From: Phycisphaerae bacterium
GTDB lineage: Bacteria; Planctomycetota; Phycisphaerae; WQYP01
Assembly: GCA_013044065.1 (NCBI GenBank)
Contig: JABEVA010000089.1
Span: forward strand, 1 to 5,397
Length of the DNA: 5,397 bases
Direction of reading: 5' to 3'
Below the pieces are notes generated by a model. That model was not told where the DNA came from and ran no database searches. It was given only the letters and a program-made list of their open reading frames with translations. The position numbers and the translations under genes are program-made. Shown in pieces: positions 1-5,397 of the stretch (position 1 is its first letter; the number at the start of each line of letters is the position of its first letter).

Positions 1-1
1 C

Positions 2-1753
2 TCCAGCGGGAATTACAATTTCACGCTAACCGCCACGGCGGGGTACAACACAGACCTTTCCGGCACGGCGACGGTGGATATCAGCATTCAGGCGGCGCAA
101 TTGCAGATGTACGAAAGCGATGGTTCCACGGTTCTCGGCCATTCCAGTGCCGTGACCAGCGGCGGCTGGGTGCTGGAAAACAGCAACGACTACAACTACG
201 CCCTTACGAGCTCCAACAGCCTAATTCCGGCGGACCAGCAGACCGCCGCTGTGGCGGGCGACGCCGCCCTTCTGAAACTGGGGACCACCGCCGGGGCCAA
301 CAGTGCCGCTGGCGGACAGTTTGAGTTGGTGGCCAGCGGCAACCTGGGCCTTTGGCAGAACGCCGACCGCACCGGGGCGGTTACCGGAACGACGAACTTT
401 TCGACGACCAGCCCGTCGACGCTTTACGTGGAAGGCAAGGCAGTCAGCGCCAGCCAGGGGAGCGATTACGTGACGCTCAATTGGAAAACGCCAGGCGGAA
501 TAACGCTGCAGTTGGATCAGGTGAAATACAGCGTTTACGCCATCACCGGCGCGGAGAACGTGCCGGAGGGTGGTGCATACACTTATGCCGTCCAACTCCC
601 CAATGGCGTGACTCCCGGTAATGCTTGGAGCGTTACGGATCCGGGCGACGGGATCTTCGCCGGGACAGGCCCAATCCAGGTTCAGGTGAGCTTCGATAAC
701 ACCATCGCCGAGGTCGTTTCGGTGCAATACAGCCCGGCTACCGGCTTCACCGGTGACTGGAACGTGAACGCGGTGGAAATCCAGGTGTCCGCAGGAACCG
801 TCACGCCGCCCACCGGAAAGGCTGTGCCGCCCCCGCCACAGACCACCTTCAGCGCCGGTGGCTACGTGTCGGTTACGGCCCCAGACGACATAACTTTCTC
901 AAATTCAGTGACCGTTACGGGGCCCAACGGTGGTTGGGGTGTTACCCAAATGAATATTGGGTATATGCAAGAAGATACGATAGTCACCGAGGACGGAACG
1001 TATCAAGATGGAACGACCCTCAAGAGTAATCTTGGCGGTCAGACCTATACCGACTGGGTGAATGCAGGTCCGTGGTCCAATTCAGCGCTGACCCCCGCCA
1101 ATCCCGGCCAAGGAGTTTACGTCGCCTTCTTCCAACCAACTTCCAACGGTCAGCAGGTGACGCTCAATCACTACGACCTTCCGACACTGACTGTCCCGGC
1201 GACGAACAAGGCGACCGGTTCACCTCTGTTGTCGACGAACCTCTTTGACACATTTGTTCGATACGTGGCCGCCGAGACCAATGATACCGCAAATGATGCC
1301 AACAACATTTATGTTGGCTTGGCGGAGGCCAATTGGCAGACGAATTATCAGCTTGCCACCCAAAATGGTAAGCTCACTCCCACCGCAAATCAGGCGATAA
1401 CGTCGAGTGCCGCGTTTAGCCAACTCCTTCCGGGCCTTCCAATAACCGTTACCGCGACCTCCGCGAATACCGCGGCTGGCGGCGAGACATGGCGGCAGGC
1501 AGGCTCACCCGCGCAACCGGGCGCGACGCCGGTTCCGGCGGCTTCCGGGAGTGGTGGAGTGACCACCTTGACGGCGACCAAGCTCCAGCCCTTGGATGTG
1601 CTAGGCTCGCCAATCGGCTTCCCACCCATTGGATTTGGATGGGGCAACTGGCTTGCGCCCGCCGCTGACGGAAATCTTAGCGGCATTCTTTCTGCGCTGG
1701 CGCCGGCCGGGTTTCCGACGTCACTATTAGGGGATTGGCTATGGTATGTTTGA
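2..1753 (+). CDS. C-terminal part of a large secreted beta-sandwich (Ig/PKD-like) surface protein, 5' end outside window
   Basis: The frame is open from the first bases, so the GTG at nt 74 is internal and the gene starts upstream. Numbering from nt 2, 583 residues are present. Residues 1-30 read as the end of a Thr/Ala-rich beta repeat. Residues 113-183 carry GNLGLWQ, LYVEG and DQVKYSVYAITG, a block I associate with long secreted planctomycete-type proteins. Residues 184-264 look like an Ig/PKD-like fold (VPEGGAYTYAV, a Trp, then alternating strands). A VPPPPQ linker lies at 275-280. Residues about 282-490 form a domain shared with the 325-residue protein downstream: GPNGGWGVTQMNIGYMQ, then F-x-RYVAAET and ANWQTNY. 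The last 95 or so residues are Ala/Gly/Pro-rich and end in WLWYV. I see no catalytic motif and no LPxTG-type sorting signal. The likely role is extracellular or surface structure and binding; the exact function is unknown. The stop lies inside the next gene's start region. Confidence 0.82.
   Translation, partial: SSGNYNFTLTATAGYNTDLSGTATVDISIQAAQLQMYESDGSTVLGHSSAVTSGGWVLENSNDYNYALTSSNSLIPADQQTAAVAGDAALLKLGTTAGANSAAGGQFELVASGNLGLWQNADRTGAVTGTTNFSTTSPSTLYVEGKAVSASQGSDYVTLNWKTPGGITLQLDQVKYSVYAITGAENVPEGGAYTYAVQLPNGVTPGNAWSVTDPGDGIFAGTGPIQVQVSFDNTIAEVVSVQYSPATGFTGDWNVNAVEIQVSAGTVTPPTGKAVPPPPQTTFSAGGYVSVTAPDDITFSNSVTVTGPNGGWGVTQMNIGYMQEDTIVTEDGTYQDGTTLKSNLGGQTYTDWVNAGPWSNSALTPANPGQGVYVAFFQPTSNGQQVTLNHYDLPTLTVPATNKATGSPLLSTNLFDTFVRYVAAETNDTANDANNIYVGLAEANWQTNYQLATQNGKLTPTANQAITSSAAFSQLLPGLPITVTATSANTAAGGETWRQAGSPAQPGATPVPAASGSGGVTTLTATKLQPLDVLGSPIGFPPIGFGWGNWLAPAADGNLSGILSALAPAGFPTSLLGDWLWYV
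1728..1734 (+). promoter_or_regulatory. Ribosome binding site that fixes the start of the 259-residue secreted protein
   Basis: TAGGGGA sits 6 nt before the ATG at 1741. A TTG at 1735, in the same frame, would leave no spacing to this site, so ATG 1741 is preferred. The site lies inside the last codons of the upstream gene, which suggests translational coupling. A near-identical AGGGGA precedes the paralogous gene at 3687. Confidence 0.6.
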
Positions 1754-2520
1754 AGAGGGGCGTTGCGAAGGTTTTGTTTGCCACAGCCGTGCTTCTTTCT
1801 ACCACCGTTCCTTCCGACGTCTCGGCAGCGCCACACTTTTTGCCGGCTAAGTACCTCATAATCTTGGCTAAGGTAGTAGGTGTCCGCAAGACGGTTTTGG
1901 ACCGATTTACCACATTTTATTCTTATCGCATTCGTGTTTTGTGTGAATATCGACACCGTTTGAAAGCTGGCTCAGACAACACCCTCATGGGGAAATGCGC
2001 CATCCGACGGAATGGGTCGGTGTTCATCCCCGTTATGAAGAGAAGAGCCTATTTCCTAGCGGCCGTAAAGCCGTCAAGCAATTCGGCGTTGTTACGCTAT
2101 CCCTCGGTCGACTGGCCTCGGTATTGGCTCCCGATCGGAATCCAATTGCCGTCACCTGTGGCCAAAGGTGACTTAGAGAACCTCAAGGTGGCGCTATTAA
2201 GATACGGCGAAATGTGGGCTGCCGGCGGTAAATTAGCCCACGTGCGGGCCATCGGGCTTGCGCGCAGTAAAAATTATTTCCTCTGGGCGTTGGGGGTTTC
2301 GACATTGTCCAAACGCGCTTCCCCCGCGCAGGTGGATAGATGGATAAGTGACTTGGAGAGTTTGCCCGCGCTCTCGCCGCGCCGAGCTTTTTGGCTTATA
2401 CACTGCGTGCGCCGCGTTGTCCCCGCTAGAGCGAGGCCGTCCACCAAAGAGATTTTCCTCGCGGTGGCATGCTACTTGCGGCAACTGGCGGCACCGCACG
2501 AGCCCGGCTACAAACATTGA
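1741..2520 (+). CDS. Secreted protein of unknown function (259 aa), paralogue of the 342-aa protein downstream
   Basis: I do not recognise a named family. The N-terminus is a clear signal peptide: KRGVAK, then a hydrophobic stretch (VLFATAVLLS), with likely cleavage after VSA at residue 29. The protein should therefore be exported. The mature part begins with a beta-rich segment (LIILAKVVGVRK to YRIRVL, residues about 38-67, then VFIPV at 94-98). A more helical, Arg/Lys-rich half follows from about residue 133. Segments match the 342-aa protein: VFIPV with MFLPV, PIGIQ...VAKGDLENLKVALL with MIGIQ...IAKRELAPLIVALK, NYFLWALG with NYFLWAMG, and LSPRRAFWLI with LSLRRGTWLA. Two Cys (68, 86) lie in the beta part and two (222, 244) in the C-terminal part. 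The gene overlaps the upstream beta-sandwich gene by 13 nt, so the two are probably co-translated and may act as partners. An alternative is TTG 1735, adding two residues. The coding call is firm; the function is open. Confidence 0.77.
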   Translation: MVCLKRGVAKVLFATAVLLSTTVPSDVSAAPHFLPAKYLIILAKVVGVRKTVLDRFTTFYSYRIRVLCEYRHRLKAGSDNTLMGKCAIRRNGSVFIPVMKRRAYFLAAVKPSSNSALLRYPSVDWPRYWLPIGIQLPSPVAKGDLENLKVALLRYGEMWAAGGKLAHVRAIGLARSKNYFLWALGVSTLSKRASPAQVDRWISDLESLPALSPRRAFWLIHCVRRVVPARARPSTKEIFLAVACYLRQLAAPHEPGYKH

Positions 2521-2693
2521 GCTCATATAATGGCCCAGCGCATTGTGCAGAAATTAAAATTCATGGTAATACAATGTGCATTGAAATGGTTGGCAAATTT
2601 GCGCATGTGCAATGGCCCAGCGAATTGTAGAAGTGCTGATTTTTATAATAACGGAAGTTTGGGCGGTTGGCAACGTGCGGATGACATCGAATT
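2521..2693 (+). other. AT-richer spacer with a probable decayed 5' remnant of the second beta-sandwich gene
   Basis: GC over nt 2521-2700 is about 42% by my count, against about 67% in nt 2761-2820. No convincing promoter, terminator or ribosome binding site is visible. A frame from ATG 2530 to TGA 2698 (56 codons) has no Shine-Dalgarno. Near its end, at 2653-2685, it reads GSLGGWQRAD, resembling GNLGLWQNAD in the first gene (nt 338-367). Just after its stop the same frame reads YAVQ (nt 2701-2712), matching YAVQ of the first gene (nt 584-595). The order is kept but 198 nt between the two points are missing. I read this as eroded coding sequence, not a working small gene. The match is short, so confidence is limited. 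Confidence 0.42.
2529..2628 (+). repeat. Direct repeat pair, 18 bp, 82 bp apart, with short palindromes between
   Basis: AATGGCCCAGCGCATTGT at 2529-2546 recurs as AATGGCCCAGCGAATTGT at 2611-2628 with one mismatch. Between them are a perfect 10-bp palindrome GCAAATTTGC (2593-2602) and the near-palindrome CAATGTGCATTG (2572-2583). GCAAATTTG appears again at 2709-2717. The repeats may be a scar of local duplication or rearrangement near the break between the two gene pairs. No protein-binding role can be assigned. Confidence 0.6.
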
Positions 2694-3671
2694 ATGGTGA
2701 TATGCGGTGCAAATTTGTCTCGGAAGGCCGGGTACCGCGTGGATTTATTGCGGTCGGCGGGCCCGGATGGCACGGTTGAAGCGGCGGTAACCTCCAACCA
2801 GGAGTTCAGCGTCGTGCCCGTAACGTGGAGCTCCGGCCCGGTTGTTGCGCATTTGGTTTACAACTTGGGGAACGGCTTCACCGGCCAGTGGAACGTGAAC
2901 GTCGTGCAGATAACGGCGGGTGCGGGATCAATTACGCCGCCCACGGCCCCCGTCACAGTGGACACCACCGGCGATGCGGGGTACGCCGCCCTGTACGTCG
3001 GAAACTCGTCCAATACGGGCCTTATTAATTTTTCCGACACGGTTTCAGTCCAGGGGCCGAATGGTAACTGGGGGGTTGATTTCATGAACATCGGCTTCAT
3101 CCAGAACGTGGACATTGCGGCGGCCAACGCCACCTACGTGGAATCAAACGGGCAAACCTTCAACATGCTCGCTTCGGTACAGGGGACTGCCGCCGTTGAC
3201 TGCAACCCTAATTCCGGCGAGCCTTGGGTCCACGGGCCCGTGGCCAGCGATTCCGGGTTTTGGAACGTGCCGACGCAAGGTCCGATGGGCTCCTACGCCA
3301 ACATCCCCTTGAGTTATTCCGACAGCCCCTCGCTTTTGGTTCCGTCATCGGCCTCGGTCAGCAGCCAGGGTGTTTCGGGTAGCCTCTACAGTGCGCGAAT
3401 TGATGCGAATTTCATGTCGTACCTCGCCGTGCAGACGCGGGACGATGCGAACTTGAGCTCGCTGGCCTACTTGCAACTGGCGGCGGCTGCGTGGAATATC
3501 AATTATAGTATAGTTACCGGGCCGGATGGGAACTTGGTTCCATATGCTAGCCAGGCCATCACCGCACCGGCAGCCATTTACGCCACGCCGCCAACGCTGG
3601 GAAGCTTGGTGCCCATCACCACCGGCGAAACCGCCAATCAATTGTTCCCGTGGACGTGGATTTACTTTTGA
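2694..3671 (+). CDS. Short paralogue of the upstream beta-sandwich protein (325 aa), probably 5'-truncated
   Basis: Residues about 45-325 align along their length with the last half of the first gene's product. Both have a G-FTG-WNVN strand, a TPPT turn, GPNG-WGV--MNIG--Q, a conserved F---YLAVQT/YVAAET helix, AAWNINY/ANWQTNY and QAIT. It lacks the roughly 75-95-residue Ala/Gly/Pro-rich extension of its relative and ends quickly in PWTWIYF. The first 30 or so residues do not align well, and a matching sequence (YAVQ, then GTAW) lies in another frame at nt 2701-2742, so a frameshift probably separates this frame from its original upstream part. ATG 2694 has no Shine-Dalgarno; GTG 2814 has AGGAG 9 nt upstream but would start inside the Ig-like fold. 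No signal peptide is seen. It may be a pseudogene remnant, or a fragment expressed only to couple translation of the next gene. The domain itself has no known function that I can name. Confidence 0.68.
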   Translation: MVICGANLSRKAGYRVDLLRSAGPDGTVEAAVTSNQEFSVVPVTWSSGPVVAHLVYNLGNGFTGQWNVNVVQITAGAGSITPPTAPVTVDTTGDAGYAALYVGNSSNTGLINFSDTVSVQGPNGNWGVDFMNIGFIQNVDIAAANATYVESNGQTFNMLASVQGTAAVDCNPNSGEPWVHGPVASDSGFWNVPTQGPMGSYANIPLSYSDSPSLLVPSSASVSSQGVSGSLYSARIDANFMSYLAVQTRDDANLSSLAYLQLAAAAWNINYSIVTGPDGNLVPYASQAITAPAAIYATPPTLGSLVPITTGETANQLFPWTWIYF

Positions 3672-3673
3672 TA

Positions 3674-3680
3674 AGGGGAA
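3674..3680 (+). promoter_or_regulatory. Ribosome binding site for the 342-aa secreted protein
   Basis: AGGGGAA ends 6 nt before ATG 3687 and begins 3 nt after the TGA (3669-3671) of the preceding frame. It matches the AGGGGA used at the equivalent place in the first gene pair, which supports ATG 3687 as the true start and close coupling to the upstream gene. Confidence 0.6.
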
Positions 3681-3686
3681 CGTTCT

Positions 3687-4715
3687 ATGCCGCTCGCTTG
3701 TATTCCCGGGACCACAGGTCGCCGCCCAGCAATAAAATGGATCGCCACAGCATGCGCGGCCTTGGCCTTGTTAGCCGCTGTTTCCGGTGCCGGAGCCACT
3801 ACTATGCCAGCGTTGGTCTTGGTGCATGTCGAGCGGGTCAAAAGCGTTGTGGTCACCCAAGGCCGGGGCACTTCGCGCACGCCCTTCGAAGTAGTCTACC
3901 GCATTACCTCCAAGGTGCTCTACTCACTCAATCCTGCATTAAAGGTCGGCAAGGCCGTGCGCCTCTATGTTCGCAGGCAACTGGCACCAGGTAGCATGGC
4001 TGGCCCGCCGATGCTGGCACCGGTTGCACTCCCCGGAACGGATATGTTTTTACCGGTGATCTGGTTCCGCGGTGAATGGGAGTACGAAGCAAACTATGAA
4101 TCTCCTTCCGCCATCATGATCGGAATTCAAACGATCCCGGTACCCATCGCAAAACGTGAACTGGCACCCTTGATTGTGGCATTAAAGGCTCTCAAAAGGC
4201 GGCGGAGTTTCCTTCCGGCAGGCATGTTCTTCGTCCAGCTTACCGGTGCTGCCAAGGCGCGACGGATAAAAAAGATAGATGCGGATGCGAAGAAGCTGCT
4301 GGCAAGCCAAAATTATTTTCTTTGGGCGATGGGGGCCTACGAGACCATTGTTTACGGCGGCCGCGCGGATACAGTCGGGCTTTTGCTGCAGCTGATGAAA
4401 ACCCGGCCGCCCGCGGCGAAACTGCGGGCGCAGCTTCATTTAGCAAAGACAACCGAAACGATAAGGCCGGTCTTATCGCTTCGGCGAGGTACGTGGCTGG
4501 CTTTCCTGCTTACCCTGCCTTGGGTGTCACGTAAGAACAGCCTGCCGACCAGCATTGTAATGGCCTATTTTATCCATTTTCTGCAGGTGTATATGGCACC
4601 CGATAAGGATAGCTACATTCCGATGTCGCCGTCGGGCTTTTGGCTGCCCGGTGATGCCAACATGTATGAGCTGCTGCACTTGAAGCGCCCTGATCGGGGA
4701 AACCGGCACCGGTAA
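3687..4715 (+). CDS. Secreted protein of unknown function (342 aa), paralogue of the 259-aa protein upstream
   Basis: The start is supported by a strong ribosome binding site. Residues 1-37 form a signal peptide: a basic part with RRPAIK, a hydrophobic stretch (IATACAALALLAAV), and likely cleavage after AGA at 37. The mature protein opens with a beta-rich segment (LVLVHVERVKSVVV, FEVVYRIT, VRLYVRRQ) and MFLPV at 120-124. A basic, helix-prone half follows (IAKRELAPLIVALKALKRRR, NYFLWAMG at 209-216, LSLRRGTW at 263-270). These blocks match the 259-aa protein in order. Compared with that relative it has an insertion near 174-200 and about 38 extra residues after the shared 'AP' near the C-terminus. 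The last few residues (from about RPDRG) may be read out of frame through RHS-derived DNA, because the RHS frame is open over the same bases. It follows the 325-aa frame by 15 nt. The family is unrecognised. Export is well supported; a binding-partner or immunity role for the protein encoded before it is inference only. Confidence 0.8.
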   Translation: MPLACIPGTTGRRPAIKWIATACAALALLAAVSGAGATTMPALVLVHVERVKSVVVTQGRGTSRTPFEVVYRITSKVLYSLNPALKVGKAVRLYVRRQLAPGSMAGPPMLAPVALPGTDMFLPVIWFRGEWEYEANYESPSAIMIGIQTIPVPIAKRELAPLIVALKALKRRRSFLPAGMFFVQLTGAAKARRIKKIDADAKKLLASQNYFLWAMGAYETIVYGGRADTVGLLLQLMKTRPPAAKLRAQLHLAKTTETIRPVLSLRRGTWLAFLLTLPWVSRKNSLPTSIVMAYFIHFLQVYMAPDKDSYIPMSPSGFWLPGDANMYELLHLKRPDRGNRHR

Positions 4716-4719
4716 CAAC

Positions 4720-5397
4720 ATGACCCAGATAAGCCAGAACATTTATGACAATGGCGGCGTGGGTGATGGCAACCTGACGGAAACGATCAGCTATCCGGAT
4801 GGGTCCACGGCCAGTACCGCGCGTGTTACCTTGATGAATTATGACTGGCGGGATCGGTTGGTGGCCACCGAGACCGGCTTAACGCTCAATTCCACCGGCA
4901 GCCCGGTGCAGGCGGCCAATACACCCTATCCCGTGGTTACGGTTACCGGCTTGGATAACCTTGGCGATGCGCTCTATAACTACACTTTTTCCGGCGATAT
5001 TAATGGTGCACCCATTTCCATGGCCAGTACGGGTGCTAACAGCGGTACCGGCGTGCCGGACCAATTGATAAGCCAGATTGCCGCAGCCACACCGGGTGAA
5101 ACCAGCGGCGGTTCGCCGAATTTGGTGGCGGTTACGCAAAATGATTACGATTCGCAGAATCGCATATTTGAAAGCCTCACCTATTCCGTGGATCCCACCA
5201 CCGGCAATGTCAGTTCGACGGCGCTAACCACTTATACCTTCTATGGCCCACGCGGGAATACCATTGAAACTGTTTCCCCCACGGGGCTGGTGACAAAAGA
5301 TGTTTATGATGGGGCCAATCGGCTGGAAATGGTTTACACCACCGATGGCGGCGCGGTGAACAATCCCGATGGATCGGGACCGGTGCTTACTTATGCC
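4720..5397 (+). CDS. RHS/YD-repeat protein, 5'-truncated fragment, 3' end outside window
   Basis: From ATG 4720 the frame stays open for 226 codons to the window end. YD-type repeat units are visible: NYDWRDRLVAT, DYDSQNRIFES, VYDGANRLEMV, plus the NGGVGDGNLT block near residue 11 and YTTDGG near the end. In RHS proteins such repeats build a hollow beta shell that encloses a C-terminal toxin or carries surface domains. Full RHS proteins usually exceed 1000 residues with many repeats before this point; here there is no signal peptide, no N-terminal domain and no Shine-Dalgarno. The frame is also open for 12 codons upstream (from 4684, reading GETGTGNN just before the Met) and overlaps the end of the previous gene, so the RHS sequence appears to have lost its 5' part at a junction near nt 4681-4710. 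ATG 4720 may therefore be only an internal Met. Whether a toxin tip follows cannot be seen. Confidence 0.78.
   Translation, partial: MTQISQNIYDNGGVGDGNLTETISYPDGSTASTARVTLMNYDWRDRLVATETGLTLNSTGSPVQAANTPYPVVTVTGLDNLGDALYNYTFSGDINGAPISMASTGANSGTGVPDQLISQIAAATPGETSGGSPNLVAVTQNDYDSQNRIFESLTYSVDPTTGNVSSTALTTYTFYGPRGNTIETVSPTGLVTKDVYDGANRLEMVYTTDGGAVNNPDGSGPVLTYA

Noticed and set aside
221..727. Antisense open frame of 168 codons on the minus strand
   Set aside because: It lies wholly within the beta-sandwich gene, whose translation has recognisable repeated strands and a paralogue; the antisense product has no recognisable features.
1390..1956. Antisense open frame of 188 codons on the minus strand
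   Set aside because: It straddles the end of the first gene and the start of the second, both well supported on the + strand, and its translation is compositionally odd with no domain or signal.
2500..2560. Rho-independent terminator after the 259-aa gene
   Set aside because: Only the 6-bp palindrome GAGCTC and weak 6-bp stems are present, with no GC-rich hairpin followed by a T run.
2529..2628. CRISPR-like repeat-spacer unit
   Set aside because: There are only two copies, 18 bp long with a mismatch, and the 64-bp gap between them is longer than a spacer; no cas gene is nearby.
2530..2700. Possible small gene of 56 codons starting ATGGCCCAGCGC
   Set aside because: There is no ribosome binding site, and its end resembles a fragment of the first gene's product; decayed coding sequence is a better explanation. 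The second ATGGCCCAGCG (2612) is just the direct repeat.
3717..3800. Twin-arginine (Tat) type signal peptide in the 342-aa protein (GRRPAIKW)
   Set aside because: The RR pair lacks the following F-L-K-like consensus, and the hydrophobic core is a normal Sec type; ordinary Sec export is more likely.
4879..5139. Antisense open frame of 86 codons on the minus strand
   Set aside because: It is opposite clear YD-repeat coding sequence and is a shadow of it.

Overview
The window holds two consecutive copies of a two-gene arrangement, followed by the start of an RHS (YD-repeat) reading frame. All of it is on the + strand. In each arrangement a large beta-rich surface-type protein is followed at once by a smaller protein with a signal peptide. 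No gene could be matched to an enzyme, and no RNA gene, CRISPR array or complete mobile element is visible.

Organism: the RHS segment has the style of the very large RHS proteins of Planctomycetes and their PVC relatives (an 'NGGVGDGNLT' block, then 'YDWRDRLVAT', then 'TTDGG'). The first gene carries an 'LYVEG' block followed by an Ig/PKD-like fold, which I also associate with long secreted proteins of that group. With a mixed GC content (about 42 to 75% in the 60- to 180-base segments I counted), a planctomycete or other PVC bacterium is the best guess. This is an inference, not a proof.

Layout: (1) nt 2-1753, the C-terminal 583 residues of a long beta-sandwich protein (called A here) that begins before the window. 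(2) nt 1741-2520, a secreted protein of about 259 residues (a) that overlaps the end of A by 13 nt. (3) nt 2521-2693, an AT-richer stretch with an 18-bp direct repeat and what looks like the decayed 5' part of a second A-type gene. (4) nt 2694-3671, a 325-residue frame (B) homologous to the last half of A. (5) nt 3687-4715, a 342-residue secreted protein (b), a paralogue of a. (6) nt 4720 to the window end, an RHS-repeat frame that lacks the usual N-terminal part and runs off the window.

How the genes may work together: A/B and a/b are paralogous in the same order and with the same tight coupling, including a similar AGGGGA ribosome binding site. This suggests that each beta-rich protein and its small secreted partner act as a pair outside the cytoplasm or in the envelope. 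The neighbouring RHS fragment suggests a locus that grows by duplication and recombination, as RHS and polymorphic-toxin loci do. A toxin/immunity or adhesin/chaperone reading is possible but is not shown by the sequence.
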